The notes under the pieces: model-generated
What the model was told of the DNA's origin: nothing
Seen by the model: only the letters and a program-made list of their open reading frames with translations
Databases searched by the model: none
Source of the DNA: Tetmemena sp. SeJ-2015
Lineage: Eukaryota > Ciliophora > Spirotrichea > Sporadotrichida > Oxytrichidae
Direction: 5' to 3'
Length of the DNA stretch: 64,000 nucleotides
Assembly (NCBI GenBank): GCA_027382625.1
Contig: JAJKFJ010021481.1
Span: 20,695 to 84,694 of the forward strand
In this document: piece after piece, positions 1-11,973 of the stretch
How positions within the stretch are numbered: the first letter of the stretch is position 1
How the letters are laid out: every line of letters begins with the position of its first letter
Position numbers and translations under genes: made by a program

Positions 1-3000
1 GATGTTAATCAAGTTATCAGACTGATTGAAACTCAGCAGCTGATTATTATTCTTTCTTCCTTGCTATAGTCTTTTCCTCTCTTTCATGTCGTTGTGCACC
101 ATTAGTGAGAAAGGTAGTTTCTTTTTGTTTATTAAAAGACTACTCTAGTTCATTTTGCTGTTTTTACTTATTATCTCCTTTATCTTATCCAGTTCTTAGC
201 CTGGCTCATAAATGAAAGTAGGGGCTTGAATATGCTCCAGATAGGACATGTTCCCTTGGAGTCTTTATTCTAGAGGGTGGTCATTCACTATTGAGGAGAT
301 GCTTCTTTGATGTCTAAAAGAGTCTGTCTTCCCTATGATGCTAAAATCATCACTGAATACTATTTGATACATTTTTGAATTTATGAAGTCATCAAAGTTC
401 TTATTTTGCGAGGTATGTACTTGAGAAGGGACCTCACTATTATAAGCTGTGTTTACTTTATCATTGTAGTTCTTTGAACGGAGGAGTTGCTCTGGACTAT
501 CTTGCCTTGAGAGCTGATGAGACCTGATGTATCTAGGGAACTAAGTAGTAGCTGCAGAGGTGCTACCACCCCCTCCTCCTAAACTCATTATTCTCCTTCC
601 ACTTTTGAGCCGTGAAGTATATTTAGAACTTTCATTTTCGAAAAGTTTGATCTGCACGTCAAACAGATTTTGCTTCTCAGTCTTTTCGTCTTGTGATGCA
701 TTTCTGTAAATCTTACCATCTTTTCCTTGCACAGTCGTTTCTGAGGGATCATTTGCGCAAGACAGGCAAAAGATAAGCTTAAGATAAAAAGCATAATTGA
801 AATAAGCAATTAACATTTCTTTTTCCAATTACTACTTCCTGCTGTCTCTGGTAAATCTTGGTTGAATAAAATTAAGAATTAAACAAAAGTATAATCTCTT
901 GAATCTGCTTCATTTAAAGAGAAGAACTTAAACTAAGCTGCTCCACCTCATTTATAATTTGCACGAAGTTCTCCTCTATCTAATCAACCCTTTTCTATTG
1001 GATGTCAAAGTTTTCCTTCACTTCAGAGGCTTCAGCTTTCTCACCAATTTTTCTGATTATCGAATGGATGTTCATGTCTTGTCTCAGCTTCACTATTTAC
1101 TATCCCACATCTTTGCCATGTCTACCATGTTCTGTTCATATATTTGGCATTCTTTCCTTATGAAGCCCTAGAAATAGTCTGCTGGTAGAACATCTCTTGG
1201 GAACCATTTATAGAACATATCTACGTCCATTTTGAAACTCAAATCTTCCTAGTGGTGCTCCTCATCCACTTTAGAATTGAGAGCAGTGTTTATCTCTTGA
1301 AGTTTTTCATTCTGTTTATTCAAACTTTCTTCTATTTGAGCGAGAATCTAATCTACATTCTGTGGTATACTCTTGATTGCTGCATCTCTCGACTCTTAAT
1401 ATTCAAAGAGTTAGCTCTAAATTAAAGTGATTAGTTTCAAGAATTAGAGAGTTTTATACTTACTATCTTAAGTTGATTATCTCTGTTCCTTTGATCAAAA
1501 GATTGATAGCCTTTTTGCATCAACTCGAACTACTGATCAAATGTGATCTTCGCCTCCCTCGCATCTGCCATTACCTTATTTATCTACGTCTTCTCAGCTT
1601 TAGTGTTCATCTTCTTTTCTAGTTCGTACTATATTTACTTGAAGAGCTGCAATTTTTCATCTACTGACATTGCTTGGTTCTCTATTTTTACGCCCATCTC
1701 TTACTGCATCTTCATTATCTTTTAAACTGTTCCGCTATCGCTCTCTTCAAGCTTAAATACACATCAATATAAAGTCAATATCTTATTATCAAAGCTTTTT
1801 GAGGATTCTCTCTTCGATCATCCTGCCGTGATCTTCAACAAATTGGTGGTTGGCTCTAGACTTTAGTAACTATTCACAATCTGACACTCTCCACTAGAGA
1901 TTCTTCTCAAGATTAGCTTATCGATCTTCTAGCTCTTGAACCTTCTCAGTAGTAACCTTTTTTGCACTTTCAAGCCACACTTCGAAATTTGCGAGTCTAT
2001 CATCAATCTCTTGCCCTAAAAGTTTCAATCAACTGAATTTAACATAAGTAAAAGATCTAGCAATCAAACTTTTTAAAACTTGGTGTTAGAATAAAAACTT
2101 AAATACTCAATTTTTTACTAAATCCTTCTTACCTGAGCATTGATTCTAGCTTCAAATTCTTTGATCTTGGCATTAAATTCTGCTTGCTTGACTCTGTCAT
2201 TTATTCTGAGATTGTAGCTTTTCTTGTCTTGTTCATACTTTGGCAAAAAATCTTTTACTGACTGTAAATCTCTGAGTGCCTATCTAAAAGATAATTTCAG
2301 TTTGGCGAACTCCTCGTCCAAATCCCCCACTATTCTCCCCTCTATGATAGATTAGACATCTTTGGCGTCGGAATCAAGGGAGACTTGCTTATTTTAGCTT
2401 TGAGCTGCAAGATCAAAGCCGTTATTTATTTCTTGAATAACATAACTCAACTATTTTTAAGAGTCAAGACGCTAAAATATTTGTAGTTACCTTTGAGTTG
2501 TTAATGAATTCGTCAGTTATGACTTTATTCATGGCCATTTGCGTCTTTGAATTCAAATTTAGCACTTCTTGCACCTTTTCAAATAGACTCTAATAGGAAG
2601 AATAAATAAATACACTGACTCTATTTCATACCTTAACGCTTTTGAGTTTGAGTCTCATTTCCTTCTGCAATTCAAGTAAGTCAAGTTCCCCATCACTTGA
2701 TTCTTCACTGTCTTCCATGTGCTTGAGAATCTGGTTTCCAGCCCCTACTCTTCGAGTTTTCTTTTTATTCTGCTAGGATCTTAGGAGGTCTAGTTTTTAA
2801 AAAGCCTCCTCTGAATACTTTAGGCTTTTCATTTCCAAGTCCTTGAATCGTTTGCTCTTTGAAGGGGAGCTCAGGAACGATCCAAATGCCTCGTTATTCT
2901 AATTGCTTTGACTATTGCCAAATAAAGTTAGAAATTAGTATGTATGTATGTTTATAAAAATAGTCCTTAATATGCAAGATCTCCCCTCTGTTAGTTGTTT

Positions 3001-3051
3001 GAAGGCTGTTTTATTCCATTAGAAATTTATTAAATCTCCTTCCCAGATCAT
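1..3051 (-). CDS. Long coiled-coil protein, 3' end outside window
   Basis: No specific family recognised. The minus strand reads from an ATG at 3051-3049 down past base 1 with TAA/TAG as Gln. Most of it is heptad-like, rich in E, K, Q and L, as in a structural or cytoskeletal coiled coil. A Ser-rich stretch lies near the N-terminus; the visible C-terminal part (about 540-1) is Q/S/N-rich and disordered, with a Gly run. Several short GT-AG introns restore the frame, for example about 2595-2632, about 2460-2500, a 23-nt one at 1078-1100, and one of about 55 nt ending near 780. The gene is incomplete because the frame is still open at the window edge. The start is the first ATG in frame with the Ser-rich N-terminus. 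Coding status is fairly sure; function is unknown. Confidence 0.6.
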
Positions 3052-3288
3052 TAAATTTATTCTGCTTTAAGCAAATTACTTCTAAAAGTTTTATTTTATG
3101 GATATAATTAATTGACCGAAAAAAATGTTAAACTTTAGACACTTAACCAAGCATCTTTTTTATAGAGAGCAAAAAGCTTTCCTATTTGCAGCACCCACTT
3201 CGCTAATTTTCAAATTACAGACTAAAAGACTTCAAGGATTAAGAAGATGATTATGAAATAAATATGACTTCTTAAATAAATCTGCAAA

Positions 3289-5113
3289 ATGTCAAAAAAA
3301 GTTTAAATACTTGCTTTTTTTGTTTGTAAGTAAGGTCTTGACGGAAAGCGATAAAAAGATGCTCACTTCTTTCCCTGAGTTTAAGGAATATGAGGTGTCT
3401 AGCAAAAAGAAGGATCTCCCTAAAATTCTCAACTCCTTGAATGAAATTTAGAAAATTCTTAAGCAGGTTGTAATAAATTATACTCTAGGTAATATTTAAA
3501 TAATTTAAGTTGGATAAGAAGGATCTGTAATATACTCGCATTTGAATGAATTGAAAGCTTAAGAACATATTAAAAATAGGAGCTACGAATAAGCCTCTCA
3601 AATTCTAAGAGAGCAACTCAAGAGTCGCGCTCAAATAGCTTCCAAAGATAAAGATGAGGAGTACCGTTTGCAAAGGAACTTACTGATTTCCTTAATTTAT
3701 TCAGACATAAATAAATGCATAGAGGAGGGGGACAAAATAGAATTTCCACACGAATATATTAATCAATTCGCAGACTTTCTACAGATAATGGGCGTAAGTT
3801 TTTAGCTAAATCATTTCAATAATGAGTTATTATACCCTATACTCCTTAATTACTTCAAGTATAAAGAACAATAAAGACTTAAGTTTCAAAATAAAGAGCA
3901 TTTTAATTAAATCTTCATAGGATAAGATAGGTAGCTTTATAACTATATTTTTATTAGAAATATAGTAGGAATTTTAACTTCCATTTTAGTAATTGGGATT
4001 TAATTATAAACTCTTCATTGAAGCTAATTTATCAATAACTTATAGGTGGCACACTTACTTAAAGGTTAAATACCGGCTGCCCTAAACATTTTAAGAATTT
4101 GCCCCTAGTTCTTATTTTTTTAAAAAGATGGTATGAGATTTGCTGAAAGTCTTAATAACTTTACGGTGGTATCATTTCCAGTAATGGAAATATCTGAGAA
4201 CAAAAGAAAAATAATAATTAATGGACTTACAGCTCAAAATTAAATAGATAACTACAATTGTATTTAAAAAATGGATTACTGAATTTCTTCTTTTATTTCT
4301 AAATTATTACACTTCTATTTAGAATATAAAATTTAAAACGCTTTAAATTAGATAGAGAGAAAAATTATTATTGCTACTTGATTTATAATTTTCGTGTATA
4401 GTTCGCTGAGAAGTAGAAAAGAATGAACAGCAATTCAAATTAATTTGATGGCTCTTGAATAAGTGAATATTAAAGATAAAAAATTTAAAAGTGTCCACAT
4501 CCATCTTATTTTCTAATTTAATATGGATTTAAATTTAATTCTTACTATAATAACTAAAAGAAGGCTATCTAGTATTTTGAAGGCTATAATAAAAAGTAGG
4601 GTCAATTTAAAGATCCTAGTAGAGTTCAAGGCTTAGCTGCTTTGACAAGGCTGAATAGTTTTTTAAAAAAATAATTTTTTATTTCAACTAAAAGACAAAT
4701 AGAAAAATATACTATTCTTTTATCTGTAATATATGAGATAATTATTTAAGAATGAGCTTGTTCCCTCAATTGAAGAAGGGACGGTGGACCATAATATAGT
4801 GAATTGCCTAGATTCTAAGAAGTTAAGAATAGTTTTCCAAAATATAGCTAAATTTATGGTGAATTACATGACAGACAAAGAGGATAATCATGTAAGAAAA
4901 CGTTTATTTGTTTTTAACATTAACTGTAGATCATCTCATTCTGGATTTATCTGAAATATAATTTATATTATGATGACGGATTATGGCAGGATTAAAGTAT
5001 ATTGAGAAGCATGAACCTCAAAACACTTTTTTCCAAGTCATGCTCTTAGGAAAATATTACAAAAGAAGAATGGAGTTTTATAAATTGGCATTGACGAATT
5101 TATCTGATGAAGG
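3289..5113 (+). CDS. Unknown protein with introns or IESs, partly resolved
   Basis: No family recognised. ATG at 3289 gives a four-codon first exon, then a 34-nt intron (3301-3334). The helical, charged exon from 3335 runs to about 3793 with one 21-nt GT-AG intron. Further coding-looking stretches lie at about 4045-4275 and 4745-5113. An intron at 4891-4929 joins the two parts of the last stretch. Between 3930 and 4745 much of the DNA is AT-rich and looks non-coding, so the connection is inferred, and two genes are possible. A tandem GGATTA repeat (4978-4983 and 4989-4994) needs one 11-bp unit removed for the frame to continue, as a very small IES would require. The 3' end is unclear. Confidence 0.35.
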
Positions 5114-5294
5114 AGTAAGTTAATCAAGTCTAGTGGAAACATATTAATCTGAGTAAGAAATCATATTATGATTGCGTCTAAGATGAACAATTAGGTTTTG
5201 ATTACTGGTGATCTGCATAATAAAAATATAAAGAGTTTGGAAAATAATTGTTTTAAGGTCAGGCTATCTTCATGAAATTTATTTATATTCCCTC

Positions 5295-6090
5295 ATGAAA
5301 AAGCTTATTTGTCATAGTTAATATCTCTCTCCAGTCATTTTCTGTAATATAAAGTTTGACAAATTTGATAAACCAAAAATCAATGGTTTTAGAAATTATT
5401 TTATCAAAGAAGTTTTACCATTAAAATTACCAGCTTTGGGCAGCTTTAAATCAGAAGAAAATTGCATAAAGACGAATGCTGAAGGAAGTAGAAAATAAAA
5501 ACTTGAATTAAACAACAAAAAAACGACCCATTTTTCGTTTAAATTACCAATTTTCAAAGATTCTATTAAACAATCTAACTAGTAGAAAAAAAAAGATTAT
5601 AAGGAAATAATTAGCCATCACATTTTTCAGTTTGTAGAATTTATCCTTATTTAAACTTAAGTCAAAGTGCTCTGATTCTGAGGCTTTTTACCTAAGTTAT
5701 TGATTAAAGTCTTAAATAGACAACCAACTCCACCTTCAAAGTGCTATTATTTCTTTCCTCTCGAAATTATATCCCATTTCATGATACTACGAATCGAACA
5801 ATAAATTCTTAATGGCCGAAGGATTCTACAATTAAGCTAACGCTTCTTCCAAAGGCTAAATCTCATGGGAAAGAGTATAGGTACTATTATTTAATTAAAA
5901 AATATTTAAACTAATTTTTAGCTTCTCAATTAAATTAATTTTCTGAATAAAAAATCTAGGCCACCTCCTTTCAAATATGCAATCAAGATAGAATGATGCG
6001 AAAAGAGCCTTCAACGAAGCAAAGGAAATTGAGGCTTAACTTAAGCCTTGGCTTTAACTCGAACATATGCTATATATGCCCGAGCTATGG
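5295..6090 (+). other. Short coding-like stretches, unassigned
   Basis: An open frame from ATG 5295 to TGA 5675 (126 codons) is Lys/Phe/Ile-rich and without recognisable domains. A second coding-like stretch runs from about 5710 to 5880, includes an ATG at 5812, and ends at a possible GT-AG intron (5881-5921). Codons after it are again protein-like to about 6090. An in-frame TGA at about 5790 in the second stretch has no obvious intron around it. These may be the last exons of the gene starting at 3289, or separate gene segments whose partners lie outside the window. Confidence 0.25.
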
Positions 6091-6242
6091 ATTGATTGAT
6101 GAGTAGGTTTATTATTAGAACTTATTCATAATCTGATTATATTTCATCAATGATTGATCTAGATTTTTCCAGGGTTAAGTAAATCTTTGAAAGGCAAAGT
6201 CAGTTAATAATTAAACCAGAGAAGCAATAAATCGAAAGAAAG

Positions 6243-7693
6243 ATGAGCTAACAATCATCGCATAACCAGCACAAACCTAAAATGAACCCCCTTTTGGGAA
6301 ATATGCTTTCCGCAGCCTTAGGAGCCAGTATCGCAGAGGTAAATCAATTCCTATGATTGAACGCATTTTATAGATCATGACACTTCCAATCGATCAAGCG
6401 AAGGTCAGACTATAGCTGCAAAACACTCCTCAGGGACAGACTCCTAAGTACAATGGAATGATTTCCACTATTGGGAAGATCGCTACTGAAGAGTCAGCTG
6501 CAAATCTTTTCAGAGGTTGGGCCCCAGCAATTCATAGACAGTTTGTTAACTGCTCAGTTAGATTCGGAGCATACGAAAGTGTAAGTTTAGTGAAAGAATA
6601 TTGGAATACCTGATGATAAACTCAGAAGGATATTGCAAGAAGATGCATAGTTGAATAATATTAAGAAAATAGAATTGCAATTGCAAAATTGTTTAATAAA
6701 TAAATAGTTAATTAACAGAGTCAAGCCTTATTTAGTGTCTGTTACTGAAGAGAGGCCTTCTTTCTAAGTGTTGCTTATTATATTGGTGGCAGTTTGAATA
6801 TAATTATGATTGATTGATTATATTGGTGAGAATATGAGTTTATAAATTGAGACACTCATCTATCGTATTTATATAGTATCTGAGTTCTAGAAAAGTTTTT
6901 GAAAATGTTTATAAATTAGAAATGAATGAGTAAAAGTTTGACATTAAAAATTAGGTAAAAACATGTGAGTTGAAGTAAAACTCCATTCTGATGTAGTAAA
7001 ACTCCATCTCTAAATTTTTTTGAAACTAGCCAATCAGAGACTTAATAATTAAAAATTATTAAGCAAAGCAGAGTCTCTGATTGGCTAGTTTCAAAAAATT
7101 TAGAGATGGAGTTTTACTACATCAGAATGGAGTTTTACTTCAACTCACATGTTTTTACCTAATTTTTAATGTCAAACTTTTACTCATTCATTTCTAATTT
7201 ATAAACATTTTCAAAAACTTTTCTAGAACTCAGATACTATATAAATACGATAGATGAGTGTCTCAATTTATAAACTCATATTCTCACCAATATAATCAAT
7301 CAATCATAATTATATTCAAACTGCCACCAATATAATAAGCAACACTTAGAAAGAAGGCCTCTCTTCAGTAACAGACACTAAATAAGGCTTGACTCTGTTA
7401 ATTAACTATTTATTTATTAAACAATTTTGCAATTGCAATTCTATTTTCTTAATATTATCTATCCTGCATGCTTGCTTGATTTTTTAAATCTTATTAATAT
7501 AGGTAAGGAACGCTCTCTGTCCCAACTTAAAGCCAGGTGAGAACCCACCCCTCCTCAAGAAGATCATAGCAGCAGCCATCACAGGAACTATCTCTATCTG
7601 CTTTGCAAACCCATTTGACGTAGCTAAAGTGAGAATGCAGTCGATTGCTAGAACTCTTGGAGCAAATGGTCAAATGCCATCAGCTTTCACTGT
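6243..7693 (+). CDS. UCP-like mitochondrial carrier, part 1 (first two repeats)
   Basis: Inner-membrane solute carrier (SLC25) closest by eye to uncoupling/dicarboxylate carriers. ATG 6243; intron 6339-6373; exon 6374-6580; then a 922-bp interruption (6581-7502); exon 7503-7693. The signature PxDxxKxRxQ appears as LPIDQAKVRLQ in repeat one and NPFDVAKVRMQ in repeat two, and the carrier motif FRGWAPAIHRQ follows repeat one. Coding sequence stops abruptly after the residues SAFTV, in the middle of repeat two. The continuation (FTVYKNIYTQETFW and onward) is at 30870, with the 9-bp repeat TTTCACTGT at both ends (7685-7693 and 30870-30878). Joining there gives an uninterrupted three-repeat carrier. 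Family assignment is sure; transported substrate is not. Confidence 0.88.
6581..7502 (+). other. Intron or IES inside carrier gene (ambiguous), carries the inverted repeat
   Basis: The interruption begins GTAAG and ends ATATAG directly before a second GTAAG (7503-7507). Removal as a GT-AG intron, or as an IES with the 5-bp pointer GTAAG, gives the identical product (residues AYES then VRNAL). At 922 bp it is far longer than the 21-90 nt introns seen elsewhere in this window, which favours a germline-limited insert, but the sequence cannot decide. Confidence 0.7.
6655..7458. repeat. Near-perfect inverted repeat, about 388-bp arms (foldback/MITE-like)
   Basis: The arm 6655-7042 is repeated in reverse complement at 7071-7458 with only a one-base difference seen, in a T7/A6 run. 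The spacer is about 29 bp and itself contains a small AT palindrome. Outer ends read ATAATATTAAG. No coding capacity is seen in the arms. It could be a foldback element inserted into the carrier gene, or a hairpin-type assembly artefact. No clear target-site duplication was found beside the ends. Confidence 0.9.
7685..7693 (+). other. Pointer TTTCACTGT, partner at 30870-30878
   Basis: The last nine bases of carrier part 1 recur exactly at the start of carrier part 2. Keeping one copy joins residues SAFTV to YKNIY in frame. Confidence 0.85.
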
Positions 7694-7736
7694 TTAAGAA
7701 AAAAATTTTGCCCAAATATATTTTTCTTCAGAATAT

Positions 7737-8926
7737 CTTATAGCATGTATTTGAGGATTTCACGATGAGAGAAACTTTCCACTCTAAGATCTTAACGGGT
7801 GTGCTGATCCTGCTAGATCAAAGCAAGAAGAGCCCCACTAAATCTAACCTGATGTACTTGACTATTTTCATGCTCCTCACTTTCTCATCAAGCAGAGAGT
7901 TAGCTATGAATCTTAACCCTCTACTTTAAGAAGATTAAAACTAGTGACTTTTAAAATAAATCTGTGTTCCACTCCAGACTTCTAAGGATCCTATGCAAAC
8001 AAAGTTTTCTTTTTCGTCCCTTTCGATTTTTTTATTTATCTGCATCTTATTTTTTTATTCCAACTGTTAATTGAGGTATTGAATTTTTTAGCTCCTTACA
8101 CGAAAAAACTATGCAAAGAAGCAGCTTAATTTTATGATAGTGTTTTCGAAGAAGGAAATCCTACTGATATTTATTGAATTTAGAAAATTGAAAAAGGCAA
8201 TAAATTACCTGATTGCTTATCATGATGAGACTAACCAGTATCTTCAGATTCAGCTTATCTAAAATGCAAACTACTTTGATGCAACTGATTTCGAGCTGAG
8301 ACTTACCTTATTTGGATTACTCTAGCACGCCTAATAGCCAGCGATTGATGCTGCTGATCTTTAAATAAGTTTCTTACTTTAATTAATTTGCAAGCATTTC
8401 ATTTTTTTATGATAAATTTAATGATGGCTCTGTGTTGCCACCAGAAGGAGAGGATCACAATTATTAACACTTGAGATGATTAAATGTCCCAGGCCAAAAC
8501 ATCTGCCATTCACCAATAAGTTAATTTTGTCCTCTTAAATCACTAGATTTAGATTTTTAGAGTCAAGACAAACCAGTTCACCAATAAATGCAGAGATCAT
8601 TGAAAAAAATTTCACAGAATCTTCAATAAATGAATTTATCATACAATAAACGTTTAAGAATTTTGTTTATGAATTAAATTGAACTAGCCACTTATTTACA
8701 GAGATTCTCATTGAAAAATATGATGCCAAAGATTTTAGTCACAACCTACAGAGGAAACGACTCAATTGACACCTGGCTAATTGCTTATTTGTGGGGACTG
8801 GTTTTAAAATATCTTATCACTCTTTATCTTTCTATAATTCGATTAAGTTATGAGACCTAATAAGAAAAAAAATCTTAACTTTTAAATTAACCTTAACCAT
8901 CCATACGCTTTGAAGATTAAGCTTGA
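7737..8926 (+). CDS. HID1: HID1 family protein, C-terminal part (third segment)
   Basis: HID1 is a conserved Golgi/trans-Golgi peripheral membrane protein needed for secretory cargo sorting. This segment starts at the pointer CTTATAGCATG (7737-7747), shared with 22580-22590. The part around LLILLDQSKKS and the following LLTFSSSRELAMNLN matches the family's LILLLLSGERNFGVRLN region. It is followed by APYTKKL (family SPYLKSL), the ILLIFIEFRKL stretch, and near the end YRGNDSIDTWLIAYLWGL, matching the family C-terminus YQANSGTAMWFRTYMWGV. An IES with pointer GACTT (7946-7976) and an intron near 8675-8715 are needed. Two one-base homopolymer overcalls (about 7922 and 8154) break the frame. The TGA at 8924-8926 is the likely stop, but the last 20-30 codons match poorly. 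Confidence 0.8.
7946..7976 (+). other. IES in HID1, pointer GACTT
   Basis: GACTT at 7946-7950 and 7977-7981 flank 26 AT-rich bases. Removing 31 bp joins KIKTSD to FQGSYANKVF, matching the HID1 family at this point, and fixes the frame. Confidence 0.75.
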
Positions 8927-8929
8927 CGT

Positions 8930-11173
8930 CCCAGACTTAAAATTTACTATGCAGATCTTGTATTCTTGTCAGTTTACAAGCTCATTTAAAATGGACCTAG
9001 ACTACTCAAGCCAATCTACAAATCTATATTAGCCATTCTCTCTAACATAGCTCCTAAAAGCAGCTGATGGACTTATGTATCTCGTTCAAGTCTTTTCGAA
9101 AATAAATAATCCTGCTCGAAAGAGAAGACAACTGTAGAAGTTTGACTTCAGTATTCGAGGCAATAATGTTTGAAGCTTTATTCAGCTGATGAAATACTAG
9201 ACCATGTTTGACTACTTTATGAGAGACTTACTCAGGGCACTCCCTCCTAAGTCTAGCATATATACAGTATTGCTGATCATCAAAGCTTTTACCTAATTTT
9301 GTAGAGCAGATTTCCTCCCACTCAAGCCAAATGACGACTCAAGATTCTGAATAATCGAAAGATGGCTCTCTTTAAATGTAGAGAATCACAAACTGGATGG
9401 CGATGATTATAGTCTGTATTCACCACGAGTCTCCATCGCTCGCTCAAGAGAGAGAAACTAAGAATGAGGTAGTGATAGACAAGCGATCTCAAGCTGAAGA
9501 GGAAGAGAAAGTTTCAATGAATGAGGTTATTGTTGAGGAGGCAAGGCAATTTAAGAATAACTATAAATGCCTCCATTCCAGCGAGAGGTCACTTTACTGT
9601 TGAAATTTTCAAGAATGATGACGATAACAAAGAGAGATAAAAATGTGAAGAAAGTCTTTTCTTGACCAACATCTATAATAATTTAACACACTTACAACAA
9701 AGCTATGGTTTTCAGAAACTAACTTATTGAAGAGGATGGAAGCTATTCTTAAAATCAAATCGTAAACATAGATGAAGATCAACTAGCCAAGTCAAATTTA
9801 ATCATTGAAAGGCTTGCTCCCCACTATGCCAAAGATTTATACTTTCTAAAAAATTTGTAGGATATGAGAAAAAAAGTATTTGGTCAGTTTATAATATCTC
9901 AAAGAGATATAATTTGAGTACTTTTAAGTAATGATGTATCAGACCATGTTTGCTTAGTCATTTTTCATAAAGCAAATGCAGTTGCAAAAAATGTTACCAG
10001 TTGATAATCAAGGCTCCTCGAGTGGAATTGAGCAAATTCAATTTCTTTCAAGCTTCTGAAGAATCAAAATCTAAAGTAATTCATTATCATGAATGTATCA
10101 TCTCAAGTTGACGAGGAAATGGAATGAGTTTTAAAGATATACATAAGAGAAGTCAGTCAGCTTAAGAGGATGATGACGAAGATGATGATGGCTGGGAAAG
10201 ATAAGAACGATGAAGGTGAATCTCCCGCTTAATCAAATCCAATTGCTTCGGTTGCAAGTACTACTGTCTAGCAATAACCTGAGAGCGGAATGCAATAAGA
10301 GCATGGTTTCAAGGCCCTCTAGAATATATCTGACTCGAAACAAGAGAGGAAGGAAGAGCAGTTAGCTACAAGTAATGATGCAGACTGCTTAAGAACAGGA
10401 GAGAGCAACTCAGCAATAACTCGTTGACTCTTCTCAGTGGCCGTCGCAGCTTGGTTTAAGAAATGGAAGGAAAATCTTACACAATATTCAAACATCAAAG
10501 CATGTATCTCTCATACTTACAACAAGCAATTCGAACATGAAGCTTTTTAATTGATTTAGGGACTGGTTTTTGTCCAAGCGCAAGAGTTCTCAATTTTTGA
10601 TCATAGAAAGTTCAGGCTATTTTCAATTAATACATATCAAGGCAGTGGATAATGAATAGATAATATTTATTGAACAAAAAAGACCTATTTTCTTCTGTCC
10701 TTAATCCAAAATTGCAAAATTATTGTACCAGCAATAACAAATGAATCTTAAATTGAAAATCTGAGTTGCTCTCATTTATATCCTTGCATTTTTCTATGAA
10801 TGTATCCACGAGCTAGAGCAAATGCTATTACCCCATGGTGAATTGCATTTATGCTAATGATTTACAGTTTTGAAGGGAGTTACCTCCATTTATCTATATG
10901 AGGGATTGCTTCCACGCCAAATAAGCGATGCCTCTTCTGATTATAATAAACTCCTGCGATATTATAAAGGAGGAACAGACCAACAGATATTAACAAGTAG
11001 AAAAAGAATCCTCTATTTCCTTGCCCTCCCATCGTTGCAGCAAACCAAGGACAAGCTACAGGAGTCTTAAGCCTGAAATGAAGCTCGCATTTAGTTGGAC
11101 CCTAAGTATGCCCGATTTCGTTCAACTCAAACTACAAAAAGTTTTGTTAATATTTAAGAGCAAAGCTTGTTGA
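8930..11173 (+). other. Unresolved coding DNA, unknown gene(s)
   Basis: Several stretches look coding on the plus strand but I could not build one gene. 8945-9180 gives a helical protein including QLLKAADGLMYLVQVFSK. 9195-9350 continues it (MFDYFMRDLLRALPPK) if an 18-nt GT-AG piece is removed. 9430-9600 is acidic; 9560-9870 is again protein-like after a one-base shift. 10140-10430 is a Q/S/E-rich linker-like frame. 10440-11070 has overlapping plausible frames. A 31-nt GT-AG intron (11072-11102) leads to the residues WTLSMPDFVQLKLQKV and a TGA at 11171-11173. Product names would be guesses. Homopolymer errors and undetected IESs probably account for the frame changes. Confidence 0.35.
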
Positions 11174-11973
11174 ACAGTAAGATTTTAAATGCAAATGGTA
11201 CTCTAAGACTTACATTTTGATCCTGCTACTCTCCGCATTCAAGTCTGAATAGTACTTTTCTAGGTTATCCGTTTAATGAGGGTGTTTCAGAGCCTTCACA
11301 GATAGCTCCTCCTTAAAATCCTACTAAAATGCCTTTTTGAGCATCTCTCTCATCAAGCAAGTGGTGCTATCTTTGTGGAGCAGCAGATTGCCCTAGGATT
11401 TCACAGGTATCAGTCTCTGTGTCGTATATATCCAAGTATTCCACTGCACTCGCTTCCACTCCATTGCATGGTTTTGGGACAGTTTCGCAGAAGTTAAATA
11501 CGTATTCGATGTTAAACATTCCTGAGGTTTACGCATCATAAACCCGCCATGGATCGCTATAATAAGACAATTAAGATTTAAGGTCAAGACTTAAAAAATC
11601 TAATGCAATTATAAAGTCTTAGCTTACTTCTTTGGGCGTTAGAGGTATGATAAATCATACTCATTACCGAATTTGGGATCTTTCCAAGTGCAATCACTCT
11701 TTGAAAGCGAAGGGCTGATAAATAGAAGCAGTGAGATTGCTAAAGTTTAGGTAAGGGAATTAGTCCTGCTTATTTTTTACTTGGTGCTAATTTATTTCTG
11801 TTTCATTTCACTGTTAATTATAAATTTTATTGCTTCAACTTTAGGAACATTTTTATTATGGAAGCGAGGCATCAAACGACAACATCTCTTATTTGAAGAG
11901 AAAAAAACTAGACTTTAAATATATTGCAGAAAGCTAATTGAAATGTTTGTTTATATCTTAAAATTGTTATAAC
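11174..11973. other. No gene supported
   Basis: Frames stay open here mainly because only TGA stops translation. A possible Cys-rich or membrane-like translation on the plus strand (11230-11950) has no family match by eye and needs several TGA codons ignored. I see no RNA gene, repeat or promoter that I can support. Confidence 0.4.
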
